Part shown: piece after piece, positions 53,653 through 62,445 of the stretch
Position numbering within the stretch: the stretch's first letter is position 1
Layout of the letters: each line of letters begins with the position of its first letter
Source: JAAYUJ01 sp963698165
GTDB lineage: Bacteria > Desulfobacterota > Syntrophobacteria > Syntrophobacterales > Syntrophobacteraceae
Assembly (NCBI GenBank): GCA_963698165.1
Contig: CAVOPT010000006.1
Location: 1 to 64,000, forward strand
Direction: 5' to 3'
DNA: 64,000 nucleotides
Made by a program: the position numbers and the translations under genes
The notes under the pieces: generated by a model
The model's database searches: none
The model's input: the letters and a program-made list of their open reading frames with translations, nothing else
Told to the model about the DNA's origin: nothing

Positions 53653-55011
53653 TCAGCACAGTTCTCTCTCGGCCCGATGAATACCCCCCTCGATCAACTC
53701 TCTGATTTCCGCGAGACGCTCCTGCGTCTCCGCCTCGTAACGCAGGACGAGGGCGGGCTGGGTGTTGGAGGCCCTCACCAAACCCCACCCATCCGGGAAC
53801 ACGATGCGGGCCCCATCCACGTCGATGATCTTGAGCCCCATTTCCACGAAAAGGGCCTTGGCCCTCTCCACCAGCTCGAACTTGATGTCGTCGGGGCAGT
53901 CCAGCCGGATTTCAGGGGTGGTGCATGTCGCGGGAATACCCTCCAGGAGCTCCGGTATGGTCTTGCCCGTCCCGGCGAGAATCTCCAGGAGCCTGCATGC
54001 CGCGTAGATTCCGTCATCGAAGCCGAAGTACCGGTCCTTGAAGAACACATGACCGCTCATCTCCCCCGCCAGGGCCGCATCGACTTCCTTCATCTTGGCT
54101 TTGATGAGGGAATGACCCGCACGCCACATGACGGCCCGGCCCCCTCTCTTTTCGATGTCGTCATAGAGGGTCTTGGAGCATTTCACTTCGGAAACGAAAG
54201 TCGCCCCGGGTCTGCGGGACAGAATCTCCCTTGCGAAAATCGCCATGAGCTTGTCGCCGAATACCGGCTCCCCCGTGTGATCCACCACGCCAAGACGGTC
54301 GCCGTCACCGTCGAAAGCCAGTCCAACGTGGAGGGACTCCCTGCGCACAAGGTCCTGCAGATCCACGAGATTCTTCAGAACCGTCGGGTCCGGCTCGTGA
54401 TTTGGGAAATTGCCGTCCATCTCACAATAGAGGGGATGGATCTCGCAGCCCAGTCTCTCCAGTATGGGAAGTGCAATGGGGCCTGTCGTGCCGTTCCCGG
54501 CGTCGATTCCTACCCTGAGGCCCTGAGGGAGAGAAATGTTCCCGGCGATGAACTCTCCATAAGGGGTGATTATATCGAAGGAATCGACCTTCCCCCCGCC
54601 GCTGATGAATTCGCCGCCCTCAAAGATGTGCTTCAATTTCTGAATTTCAAGCCCTGAAATGGTGTCGTACCCGTTGCATATCTTGAAGCCGTTGTACTCC
54701 GGAGGATTATGACTCGCCGTGATCATGACCCCTCCCTCGCGATCCAGGTAGCGGATGGCAAAATACAGCAGGGGCGTGGGACAAACCCCCACATCGACCA
54801 CATCCATCCCCGTTTCGAGAAGGCCCCGCAGGAGCAAATCCCTGAAACGCTCCGAACTGTTCCGACAATCTCGTCCCACGACCACCCGCTCTTTGCCCTG
54901 ACGACCCATGTAGGTGCCGAAAGTCCTGCCGAGCAGCACGACGTCGCCATCCCCGATGTCATGGTCCACAACGCCACGGATATCGTATTCTCTGAAAGCT
55001 TTTGGATCCAA
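53653..55011 (-). CDS. Phosphomannomutase/phosphoglucomutase
   Basis: A 452-residue alpha-D-phosphohexomutase interconverting 1- and 6-phosphates of mannose or glucose. All four signatures are present: serine loop VMITASHNPPEYNG, metal loop AFDGDGDRLGVVD, sugar loop GEMSGH and phosphate loop RASNTQPALVLRYEAE. The start appears to be TTG at 55011, because AGGAGA sits 7 bases upstream and the N-terminus FREYDIRG then falls in place. Linked to the epimerase at 52653; product GDP-mannose or UDP-sugar precursors would serve cell-envelope polysaccharide. Confidence 0.9.
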   Translation of the reverse strand: MDPKAFREYDIRGVVDHDIGDGDVVLLGRTFGTYMGRQGKERVVVGRDCRNSSERFRDLLLRGLLETGMDVVDVGVCPTPLLYFAIRYLDREGGVMITASHNPPEYNGFKICNGYDTISGLEIQKLKHIFEGGEFISGGGKVDSFDIITPYGEFIAGNISLPQGLRVGIDAGNGTTGPIALPILERLGCEIHPLYCEMDGNFPNHEPDPTVLKNLVDLQDLVRRESLHVGLAFDGDGDRLGVVDHTGEPVFGDKLMAIFAREILSRRPGATFVSEVKCSKTLYDDIEKRGGRAVMWRAGHSLIKAKMKEVDAALAGEMSGHVFFKDRYFGFDDGIYAACRLLEILAGTGKTIPELLEGIPATCTTPEIRLDCPDDIKFELVERAKALFVEMGLKIIDVDGARIVFPDGWGLVRASNTQPALVLRYEAETQERLAEIRELIEGGIHRAERELC

Positions 55012-55266
55012 GGGGATATCTCCTGATAGTTCAATCAGTTAAATGATCAGAGAGAAAAGGGCGAGTGTCCGGCTGAGAGATTGCGATGGAGGCGAAACCG
55101 AAAATCGTGGAAATACTGGCGAGATGCCCTGGGTGACGGCTTGTTTTCGAGAAGGATTCGAGTGCCCCCGCACCAAGTCCTGCAACCACCCCGGACATTG
55201 TGGCATTGGAGCGCGGACGCCCTGCCGGAAAAAGATCGGACAAGAAGATGGGTGAGACGGACCTGG

Positions 55267-55476
55267 TTAGTGGTGTCCTCCCTCATCGCCGCTCTTCATG
55301 CGCTTCATGGTGACGATGAGGGCTGCGGCCAGGCCAAGCCCGATGAAAGCCAGTGCTGCGTAAAGCGCCCCAAAAAAAACGGCGTGACTGGGATCGTACC
55401 ACGGAATGTCCTGAGGCAGCATGCTGGATACGCTGCGCTTGAGCTCCACACAGAGGAATTCGCCCCATTGCATCAT
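55267..55476 (-). CDS. Small membrane protein of unknown function
   Basis: A 69-residue protein with one long helix (AVFFGALYAALAFIGLGLAAALIV) between a polar N-terminus and a charged tail (MKRMKSGDEGGHH). GGAGGC lies 5 bases before the ATG at 55476, which supports a real gene. Size and shape resemble accessory subunits of respiratory membrane complexes, but no partner gene is nearby, so no function is assigned. Confidence 0.55.
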   Translation of the reverse strand: MMQWGEFLCVELKRSVSSMLPQDIPWYDPSHAVFFGALYAALAFIGLGLAAALIVTMKRMKSGDEGGHH

Positions 55477-55599
55477 GAAATGCCTCCATCGGCAAGTTGG
55501 TCAGCGACTCACCAGCTGAAAAGCAACAAGAGATTTCGCAGCACGATTAGCAGAGATTTGCAGGCTGGTCAAACAAAAACTCCAGGATCAACGGGATGT

Positions 55600-56151
55600 T
55601 CACTCCGTTGTCCACTCATCATCCGCGCAGGCATTCTGCCATGTGAGGAGATCCCCGGCCTGAAGGCGGCGATCGAGGCTCCTGCAGACAAGACGGTCCG
55701 TGGGGAACGCCATGGCTTCCGGGAGGCGGTGCAGATGAAAGAACCTCGCGTCTTCGGCGTCGGACCCGGGTTTCAATTCTCCAGCCAGGCGCCTGCCCCA
55801 GAACCAGACACCCACGGTTTGGTGTTCGGGATCGTGGAAATTGGAATGGACCGCCAGGACAGGGCCCACCGCGACCTCAAGCCCGGTTTCCTCGGCCATC
55901 TCCCGCCGGGCCGCCCGGCGGATCTCCTCGTCCCATTCGACGTGGCCGCACGGAATGCACCACTTTCCTTCGTAGCTTCCAAGTCGGCGCACCAGAAGCA
56001 GTCGCTCATTTTCCATGAGAACCACGGCGACGCCCACCGTCGGGTTGCGGTATTGAACACGGTGGCACGACTCGCAGGTGAGCTTTGTCTTTTGATGGGA
56101 TTCCAGCGGGTGCAGGACGTGGCCGCAATAGGGACAGAAGTGAAAATGCAT
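55600..56151 (-). CDS. NUDIX hydrolase with zinc ribbon
   Basis: A 183-residue hydrolase. It begins with a zinc ribbon (CPYCG...CESC, residues 6-30) and has the full NUDIX box GHVEWDEEIRRAARREMAEE (about 70-92). The combination resembles NADH pyrophosphatase-like proteins (NudC/ADP-ribose family), though a specific substrate is unclear. The ATG at 56151 lies 11 bp after panE; a frame to 56187 would overlap panE. It was probably co-transcribed with panE. Confidence 0.82.
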   Translation of the reverse strand: MHFHFCPYCGHVLHPLESHQKTKLTCESCHRVQYRNPTVGVAVVLMENERLLLVRRLGSYEGKWCIPCGHVEWDEEIRRAARREMAEETGLEVAVGPVLAVHSNFHDPEHQTVGVWFWGRRLAGELKPGSDAEDARFFHLHRLPEAMAFPTDRLVCRSLDRRLQAGDLLTWQNACADDEWTTE

Positions 56152-56162
56152 GTTCTTTCGGT

Positions 56163-57110
56163 TCAACTCTCCCACTGATAGGCCCATAAGGGATTTGTGA
56201 TTTTTTCATTCTCGAGCTTCAGGCACGCGTAAATGGCATGATTGAAGGGGGTATCCAGTCCACATTCCCTTCCCATTTTGACGACCATCCCGTTCAGGGC
56301 CTCGATTTCAATGGATCTTCGCCATTCAAGATCACGGAGCATGGAAGGCTTGAAATTGGTGCGGTATCCCTCGGCCAAGCGCATGGCTTCCTCCACCACA
56401 TCCTCGGGCAGGGCCACTCCGCGGCGCCGCGCAAGAGCCTCCACCTCCTGCATGACACCCACGACGAGCCCTCGAGATTCGGGGGTGGCAAGGACCAGGC
56501 CTAGAGAAGCACGAGACAGAGTGCTCACGCCGTGGACCCCGCAAATGAAAAGGAACTTTTCCCAGAGAACGCGCTCGATGTCGCCGCTCAGCTCCGTCTC
56601 GATTCCCGCCCCTTGAAAAAGCTCCAGGATCGCTTCGGCCCGTCCGGTCCGCTCGCCGGAAAGCTCACCGAACACAATCCGCCCCGGTTTTCCCATGTGG
56701 GCGATGACCCCGGGAGATGCGATGGAAGCCTCAATGAAAGCCGTACCCGCAAGCACCTTGTCTTGACCGTACAGTTGAATCAGCTTGTCGATATTGTCGA
56801 TGCCGTTCTGAAGGCTCATGATCACCGTGTCTTGAACCACCATCGGCTCGACGAGTCGGGCGGCATACTCGGTGTCAAAAGACTTGACACAGAAAAGGAG
56901 CAGGTCCACCGGGCCGATTTCATCGGGCTCGGGGGTGACGTGAATGAGCACATGGTGGGTTTTCTGGTTGGATACGATCTGTAGACCGTCTTCCAGGATC
57001 GCGCGGTAGTGCTTGCCCCTGGCCACAAAATGGGTGTTCACTCCAGCGAGCGCCAAGAGTCCCCCGAAGTACCCTCCCGTGGCCCCCGTCCCCATCACGC
57101 CTACTTTCAT
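56163..57110 (-). CDS. panE: 2-dehydropantoate 2-reductase family protein
   Basis: A 315-residue ketopantoate reductase-type NADP enzyme. The N-terminal NADP loop is MGTGATGGYFGG (6-17), the family segment is CVKSFDTEYAA, SLQNGIDN is present, and the C-terminal helical half includes EKFLFICGVHGVSTLSRASLG. It converts 2-dehydropantoate to pantoate for coenzyme A. AGGAGC precedes the ATG at 57110. Some family members act on other 2-keto acids, so the role is probable, not certain. Confidence 0.82.
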   Translation of the reverse strand: MKVGVMGTGATGGYFGGLLALAGVNTHFVARGKHYRAILEDGLQIVSNQKTHHVLIHVTPEPDEIGPVDLLLFCVKSFDTEYAARLVEPMVVQDTVIMSLQNGIDNIDKLIQLYGQDKVLAGTAFIEASIASPGVIAHMGKPGRIVFGELSGERTGRAEAILELFQGAGIETELSGDIERVLWEKFLFICGVHGVSTLSRASLGLVLATPESRGLVVGVMQEVEALARRRGVALPEDVVEEAMRLAEGYRTNFKPSMLRDLEWRRSIEIEALNGMVVKMGRECGLDTPFNHAIYACLKLENEKITNPLWAYQWES

Positions 57111-57358
57111 GGACCGCTCCTCTGTCCCAAGCCTGGTTTCGATGCGGATTGATTGCACTGATCAGATGTGGAAGTGTCAACCCTTATACAGCCAAGGCGA
57201 CTTGAGGTCAAACCAAAGTGTTGTCGCGGCAAAGCGCTCTTCTCTAGGTTTCCAGTATAGATCATTATTCAGAGGGCCGCACGCAAAAGTCTTTCAGTTC
57301 CTGTTTCGACGCCGCACCGCGAACTAAAAAGAGGCATGAGAGATTGCCGGGAAAGACT

Positions 57359-57388
57359 TTGACAAAGATCCGCGACACTGCCTATATA
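57359..57388 (+). promoter_or_regulatory. Sigma-70-like promoter
   Basis: Perfect -35 TTGACA (57359-57364), 18-base spacer and -10 TATATA (57383-57388). It drives the fusion gene at 57534 with a leader of about 140 nt. Confidence 0.7.
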
Positions 57389-57421
57389 ACAAGACGTCCC
57401 CCGGGGATGGACCGGCATCGG

Positions 57422-57468
57422 GCAACCTCTCTCAACATCCCCATTTTACCAGGGGTTGCGGCTTTTTT
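57422..57468 (+). promoter_or_regulatory. Possible transcription attenuator in the leader
   Basis: GCAACC (57422-57427) can pair with GGTTGC (57454-57459). Alternatively CAA...CCCC (57433-57442) can pair with GGGGTTG (57452-57458). The sequence then runs into GGCTTTTTT (57460-57468). The alternative left arms resemble a terminator/antiterminator choice. No Cys-codon leader peptide is seen. Confidence 0.4.
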
Positions 57469-57533
57469 CATCATCGCCGCGCCTCATCAACAAACGGGAA
57501 CATTGCCGCCAAGAGACAGGAAAGCTTTCCACG

Positions 57534-59867
57534 ATGAAAAACGTCTTCTCTAATGTGCTGGAGTGCATTGGCAACACGCCCCTCATCCGCATCAACAGGC
57601 TCAATCCCAACTCCGATGTAACCCTCTATGCCAAATGGGAAGCAACAAATCCCGGCGGGTCCATCAAGGACCGCCCTGCCCTCTCCATGATCGAGGTTGC
57701 GGAAAGGCAGGGTCTCCTCCGAGAGGGAAAGATCATCATTGAGGCCACGAGCGGAAACACGGGCATAGGCCTCGCCGTGGTTGCCGCGGTCAAAGGCTAC
57801 AGACTTGTCCTGGCCATGCCGGAGACGGCAAGCCTGGAGAGACAGAAGATCCTCAAGGCGCTGGGTGCCGAACTTCTCCTCACCCCGGGGACCATGGGCA
57901 CCGACGGGGCCATAGAGAAGGTTTACGAAATGGTGCGGGAGAACCCCGACCGCTATTTCATGCCCGATCAGTTCAACAATCCGGCCAATCCGGCGGCACA
58001 CCGTTACGGCACGGGCCCTGAGATCATCGAACAGACCGAGGGCACGGTCAACGTGGTCGTTGTGACCTTGGGAACCACGGGGACCGCCATGGGAATCCTC
58101 AGAGCCATGAAAGACCACGATCCCGCCATCCAGGTGGTCGGAATCGAACCCTACCCGGGCCATAAGGTGCAGGGGCTGAAGAACATGAAGGAATCCTACG
58201 TCCCGGGCATTTTCGACCGGCACGCCCTCGACCGGATCATTCACGTGAAGGACGAGGACGCGTTCGAGATGGCTCGCAGGCTGGCCAGGGAAGAGGGTAT
58301 TTTTGCAGGGATGAGCTCCGGGGCGGCCATTGCCGGCGCAGTCGCGGTGGCGAGGGAAATGGATCGGGGCCTCGTGGTGGCGGTCTTGCCCGATGGAGGG
58401 GACCGATATCTCAGCACAAACCTCTTCACGACGCTCCTGGAACCCGACTTCCGTTTTTTTGATCTCCTGGCCAGGGAGAAAGTCGATTTCAAACCGGTTA
58501 AGGAGGGGAAAGTCCGCATTGCCGTCACGGGCCCCCCCCTGGATCGACCCCTGAGCGTTCAGGAATGCCGCCGTTTCGTCCTGTCGGACCTCCTGGTCAG
58601 GTTTCTCCTGGCCAAGAGCTTTTATGTGGACCAGATTGTTCTCATCCCCGACCTGGACAGCCGCACCATGCAAGGGTCTCTGGCTGCGAAAATGGATTTA
58701 CCCGCCTATGCCCAGAGGCAGATGGAGAGTTTCCTGGCCGACCTCCACAGCCTGGGGGTTCAGCGTGGTTATCGCTGTCTCAAGGCCTCCGAGCGCCTAG
58801 ACGCCATCGAGGAGTACACCCGGTTCCTTCTCGATAAGGGCTTCGCCTACGAAAAGCTCCGATCCGTGTATTACGATCTCAGCAAATCCAAGGATTACGG
58901 ATCCCTCTCCAAAATCGACATCAGAAAGATCCGGCTGGGAACCACGGTGGATCTGGATGCCTACGAAAAGCTCAACCCCAGGGATTTCACCCTTCTCAAG
59001 CGCACCACTCTTGCAGAGCTCAAACGCGGGGTGTGCATGAAGACCGACTGGGGAAACGTGCTGCCCACCTGGCACATCGCCGCCGCCGCGGTGGCCATCC
59101 ACGACCTGGGCTCCCCGATAGACATCCAGGTGAGCAGCATGGACTTCCTGTTTCCCCACCTTGAAAATGTGAGGGAAATTGGCGAGGCCTTGACCGGCAA
59201 GCCGTTTGCAAACATCTGGATGCTTTGCGACCGGATATGGTCTTCTAAGGATGAGAAAAACCTGGACGGCATCGACGAGAACTGCACCATTCGAGACCTG
59301 ACGGCAAGGGGCTTCTCGCCCGCTGAGATCAGATTCTGGCTCATGAGCACGCATTACCGGAAGCCCGTCCACATCACCGCGGAGAGTCTTCAGCATGCCG
59401 TCAAGGCATACCAACGGTTGAACGAGTTCATCCATCGCATTCAGCACGCGAGGTGCGCCAAGGGAGAGCAGCAGGTCATCGCGGAAATCACCTATGCCCT
59501 GGAACAGGCATTTTTCGAGGCCCTGTCGGACGATCTCAACACACCCCAGGCTATTGCAGCCTTTTTCAAGTTCGCCCGCGAGATCAACCCGATATTGGAT
59601 CGGTGTGAATTCAGCGAGCTTCAGCGGAAGCAGATCCTTGAACTGCTGCAAAAACTGAACGCCGTCCTGGGCGTCTTCGACCTGCAGCTGCGTCCGCTGG
59701 GAGCAGAAGAGGAGAAACTGATACACATGCGGGAGGAGGCCAGAAGATCCGCACGGTGGCAAGAAGCGGATCACCTGCGGGAAGAATTGCTTCGACGGGG
59801 AATTCGCATCACGGACACACCCACAGGAACCCGCTGGGAGAGGGCGGAAGCCAGGACACGAAGCTGA
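57534..59867 (+). CDS. Cysteine synthase fused to inactive cysteinyl-tRNA synthetase-like domain
   Basis: A 777-residue fusion. Residues 1-315 form a PLP-dependent cysteine synthase/cystathionine beta-synthase-type enzyme, with Lys45 in NPGGSIKDRP and TSGNTG at 72-77. Residues about 326-775 are homologous to CysRS along its length (NPRDFTLLKR, WHIAAAAVAI, DFLFPHLEN, TIRDLTARGFSPAEIRFWL then MSTHYRKP). The HIGH motif is PLSV (339-342), the KMSKS motif is replaced by KNLDG (575-579), and zinc-site residues C28 and C209 are T332 and A. Hence the synthetase part cannot make cysteinyl-adenylate by the known mechanism. It may bind tRNA, Cys or a regulator. Confidence 0.85.
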   Translation: MKNVFSNVLECIGNTPLIRINRLNPNSDVTLYAKWEATNPGGSIKDRPALSMIEVAERQGLLREGKIIIEATSGNTGIGLAVVAAVKGYRLVLAMPETASLERQKILKALGAELLLTPGTMGTDGAIEKVYEMVRENPDRYFMPDQFNNPANPAAHRYGTGPEIIEQTEGTVNVVVVTLGTTGTAMGILRAMKDHDPAIQVVGIEPYPGHKVQGLKNMKESYVPGIFDRHALDRIIHVKDEDAFEMARRLAREEGIFAGMSSGAAIAGAVAVAREMDRGLVVAVLPDGGDRYLSTNLFTTLLEPDFRFFDLLAREKVDFKPVKEGKVRIAVTGPPLDRPLSVQECRRFVLSDLLVRFLLAKSFYVDQIVLIPDLDSRTMQGSLAAKMDLPAYAQRQMESFLADLHSLGVQRGYRCLKASERLDAIEEYTRFLLDKGFAYEKLRSVYYDLSKSKDYGSLSKIDIRKIRLGTTVDLDAYEKLNPRDFTLLKRTTLAELKRGVCMKTDWGNVLPTWHIAAAAVAIHDLGSPIDIQVSSMDFLFPHLENVREIGEALTGKPFANIWMLCDRIWSSKDEKNLDGIDENCTIRDLTARGFSPAEIRFWLMSTHYRKPVHITAESLQHAVKAYQRLNEFIHRIQHARCAKGEQQVIAEITYALEQAFFEALSDDLNTPQAIAAFFKFAREINPILDRCEFSELQRKQILELLQKLNAVLGVFDLQLRPLGAEEEKLIHMREEARRSARWQEADHLREELLRRGIRITDTPTGTRWERAEARTRS

Positions 59868-59980
59868 GGATGGCCCCTGCCGGCCACCGGTTTGAACTCC
59901 ATCCTGCATTCAGGTCTGATTCGCAAATGGGCTTTTCCACCCGCCCCCCAGCCCCCTCTCATCCAGGGATGGGAAAAACC

Positions 59981-60004
59981 TCCCTCTCCCTTGGCGGGAG
60001 AGGG
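59981..60004. repeat. CCCTCTCCC-type palindrome
   Basis: TCCCTCTCCC (from 59981) pairs with GGGAGAGGG (59996-60004) around TTGGC. This repeat class is widely found between proteobacterial genes. Confidence 0.6.
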
Positions 60005-60010
60005 CCGGGG

Positions 60011-60099
60011 CAATTCTGTTGACTTAAAGACTTCAGAACTCCCCTCCCATCGAGGGAGGGGAACTATGGATGGAGGACTTTCTTAAGTCAACAGCATTG
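60011..60099. mobile_element. Short inverted-repeat element flanked by 11-bp direct repeats
   Basis: Ends are CAATTCTGTTGACTTAA (60011-60027) and the inverted CAATGCTGTTGACTTAA (60083-60099), one mismatch in 17. The interior holds a perfect CCCCTCCC/GGGAGGGG hairpin. GAGGGCCGGGG occurs on both sides (60000-60010 and 60100-60110). It has no coding capacity. Confidence 0.6.
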
Positions 60100-60185
60100 G
60101 AGGGCCGGGGGGGCGGGAGAGGATGAGCTTCCTCTGCCCGTTTGATTGAGGTTCCCCCAAGGAATGGAGCCGGAGGGGCTTGATC

Positions 60186-61319
60186 CTACAGGAAATCCCA
60201 CACGCTCTCGGCCAGTCCGATGGAATGGGTCGCTTCGAATAAACGGAGGGCTTCCTCGTACCCGTGGTCCGTGATGCGCTTCTTGCAGGCCGCCGGGATG
60301 GCGTTGAGCTTGGATATGAACACCTTGTTGACGTTCTTGATGTTTCCTCCCGTGTTGCCCGTCTCCACAGCCCATGCAGCTATCTCACGCCACAGCTCAT
60401 CGGGGACGCCGCGATACGGGCGTTTTATGTACTGGCGGTCTTCCGTGGTCAGAGCATTTCCATCCTGGCTCATGGCAAGGCCGAAGGCCACGTTCTGCCA
60501 CAGGGTCCCAACGTTTCCCTTGCGTATTCCATACTTGATGAAGGAAGAAATCTTGTCCAGGGAGGTGCCGGTGATTCCGTGCTGGGCGATGTCGACGGAC
60601 CAGGGCTGAATGACGTTCCATATATCCCCCGTCAGCTCGAGCTGGATCCCTTCGTGGGTGGTGCCAAAATAGGTTCCATGAATGGACCCGTTGTTGATTG
60701 CGAGCAAATCCGGCTGCACCCCCTTGGCGTGCAGATTCTCGATGAACCACCGTGCCTCATCGGGTTGGGTGAATCCCTCCGAGCTTCCGCTCTTCGCCCC
60801 TATTTCACCGAGCTCCACTTCCAACCCGAGCCCAATTTCCACGATGGGTTTTGCCAGCTCGGAAGTCGCCGCCAGGTTCCTCTCGTTCTCCATGTGAGAC
60901 GCGTCGATGGCAAACGATGTGAAGCCGGCTTTCAGCTCATCGCCGATGATGGCCCGAACGCTCTCCACCTCCTCCAGTTTCTTCACGGTGATGTGATCTC
61001 CGTGAACGGCGAACGGCACCTCGGTGTTCCCCAGCCGTTCGTTCTCCTGAACGATGAAAGCGACGAAGCTTGCCGGCGTGAATTCCGTGTAGGTGAGCTC
61101 AGACTTGGCAATTTCATAAATCACCGGCGCCTTCGAGGCCATGGAGGCGAGAACGATGCCTTCCACCGGCAGGCGGCACCGGATATTGCAGGCCATGATC
61201 ATGGCGTTGTGCTTCTTGGCGGCCCTGATGAGAGCCTTGCTGTTGACCAGGGGAACGACGCTGTTGGGAAAGCGAGCTTTAACGTTTTCCGGACGACTAT
61301 CAGCACGTTGTGTCACCAT
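60186..61319 (-). CDS. Class II fructose-bisphosphate aldolase-family protein
   Basis: A 377-residue zinc-dependent aldolase-family protein. Metal-site segments are AVHGDHITVKK (about 106-116) and GFTSFAIDASHM, then LEVELGEIGAKSG and LLAINNGSIHGTYFG. It belongs to the FbaA/ketose-bisphosphate aldolase family and may serve glycolysis or gluconeogenesis. At 377 residues it is longer than most FbaA enzymes (about 340-360), and its loops near 340-377 are extra. AAGGAGG precedes the ATG at 61319. Confidence 0.85.
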   Translation of the reverse strand: MVTQRADSRPENVKARFPNSVVPLVNSKALIRAAKKHNAMIMACNIRCRLPVEGIVLASMASKAPVIYEIAKSELTYTEFTPASFVAFIVQENERLGNTEVPFAVHGDHITVKKLEEVESVRAIIGDELKAGFTSFAIDASHMENERNLAATSELAKPIVEIGLGLEVELGEIGAKSGSSEGFTQPDEARWFIENLHAKGVQPDLLAINNGSIHGTYFGTTHEGIQLELTGDIWNVIQPWSVDIAQHGITGTSLDKISSFIKYGIRKGNVGTLWQNVAFGLAMSQDGNALTTEDRQYIKRPYRGVPDELWREIAAWAVETGNTGGNIKNVNKVFISKLNAIPAACKKRITDHGYEEALRLFEATHSIGLAESVWDFL

Positions 61320-61612
61320 ATCGAAACCTCCTTCGCGTGTGTGAATAGAAAGACTTTCAAGCCGGAAATGACCTCAGGGCTCATCGAAACGACGCCGGCG
61401 GCAACCGGGAGCATGCAGCCCTCCCCTGTGGACGCCGGGTCTGTTCGATCGACCAGTCGACGGACTCATGGCCCGACACAGAAAAAGTGGCACGCCTACT
61501 TGTTCTATAGGCCAAAGCTCGCTAAAGTTCAAGCGCCAAAGAGAACGAACGGAATCCCGTCACTTGAGAAGGATCGGGCTGAAGATCAACTGAAAGCGGC
61601 GCACGAATCTCC
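61320..61612. other. Divergent intergenic region
   Basis: Separates the aldolase gene and the cyclo-ligase-like gene. No clear promoter box is found. Confidence 0.35.
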
Positions 61613-62344
61613 ATGGAATCCCGGAAGGAAGCATTGCGGTCGACCATATCATCCCTTGGACTTGCGGAAGACACCGCACCTGACCTCGCCCAGCGGTCAG
61701 GGAAAGCCGCCGAGCGGTTACGTCGAATCCTCTCTTACAGAGAGTCCAGGAGAGTGCTGGTGTCACTGGATCGTGCCCTGGTGCAGGTGCGCCTCAATGT
61801 GCTCACCGACCGAAAAAAGCTCATGATGCCCACCAGAGCCATGAAAGACGGTTTCCTGACCGCGGATCCCGAGGAGAGCATCCCTCCCCGCAAGAGGCTG
61901 TTCGCGGTCCAGCCCCACCCAGGGAACGCCTTCGCCAAGAAAAACCGCTACGACGCCCCCCTTGAGCCTCCCATTGATCTCATCATCACCAGTGCCCTGG
62001 CCGTGGGCCTAGACGGAACCCGATTGGGAGATGGACAGGGCCACCTGGACCTCCAGTTTGCCATCCTCCGGGAGTTGGCATGGCTCCACCCGCAAGTGCA
62101 GATCATGGCGCTCGTCACCGAAAACCAGATCCATGCTTCACTCCCCACAGAGGCTCACGACATCGGCGTTCAATGGATAGTCACGCAGGATGGGGCAATC
62201 CCGACATCCCTCTCGGAACCCTTTTCCCCCGGGGTCATATGGGAGAGGTTGACCCGGCGCCAGATCAAAAGAAACAGCGCACTCTTCTATCTTCACGGTC
62301 GAAAGTGGGCGGAGCGCTCCCAGGAGAAGGAAACTTTCTCTTGA
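61613..62344 (+). CDS. 5-formyltetrahydrofolate cyclo-ligase-like protein (MTHFSD type)
   Basis: A 243-residue homologue of the cyclo-ligase superfamily. The phosphate loop GxRxGxGxGYYD of true MTHFS reads LDGTRLGDGQGHLDLQFAIL here, matching the MTHFSD/COG0212 subgroup (G-K-G-E-G-F-x-DLE). Conserved LIITSALAVGLDG and ALVTENQ support it. ATP and substrate binding may differ from the classical enzyme. The start ATG 61613 has little ribosome site. It lies before the L,D-transpeptidase gene. Confidence 0.7.
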   Translation: MESRKEALRSTISSLGLAEDTAPDLAQRSGKAAERLRRILSYRESRRVLVSLDRALVQVRLNVLTDRKKLMMPTRAMKDGFLTADPEESIPPRKRLFAVQPHPGNAFAKKNRYDAPLEPPIDLIITSALAVGLDGTRLGDGQGHLDLQFAILRELAWLHPQVQIMALVTENQIHASLPTEAHDIGVQWIVTQDGAIPTSLSEPFSPGVIWERLTRRQIKRNSALFYLHGRKWAERSQEKETFS

Positions 62345-62445
62345 TTTCGATGAAAAAAGGCTTGATGATGCATCTCAAAACTTCTATTTTCACAGAAATT
62401 GCTTGGAGAAACGGAATGTTGTTCGCAAGGCAGGAAAGACAATCC

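Larger units (their letters stand above)
57111..57533. other. Upstream region of the cysK-like fusion with promoter and leader
   Basis: Contains a sigma-70-like promoter (57359-57388) and a leader with a terminator-like hairpin (57422-57468). No gene. Confidence 0.5.
59868..60185. other. Intergenic region with palindromic elements
   Basis: Contains the 89-bp inverted-repeat element at 60011-60099 and a CCCTCTCCC...GGGAGAGGG REP-like hairpin at 59981-60004. No gene. Confidence 0.5.

Noticed and set aside
55081..56178. A 365-codon plus-strand open frame
   Set aside because: Its frame covers the NUDIX and small membrane genes in antisense; the composition is unlike a real protein.
60264..61826. 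A 520-codon plus-strand open frame across the aldolase gene
   Set aside because: It is antisense to a clearly conserved enzyme and extends into non-coding DNA; no protein family features.
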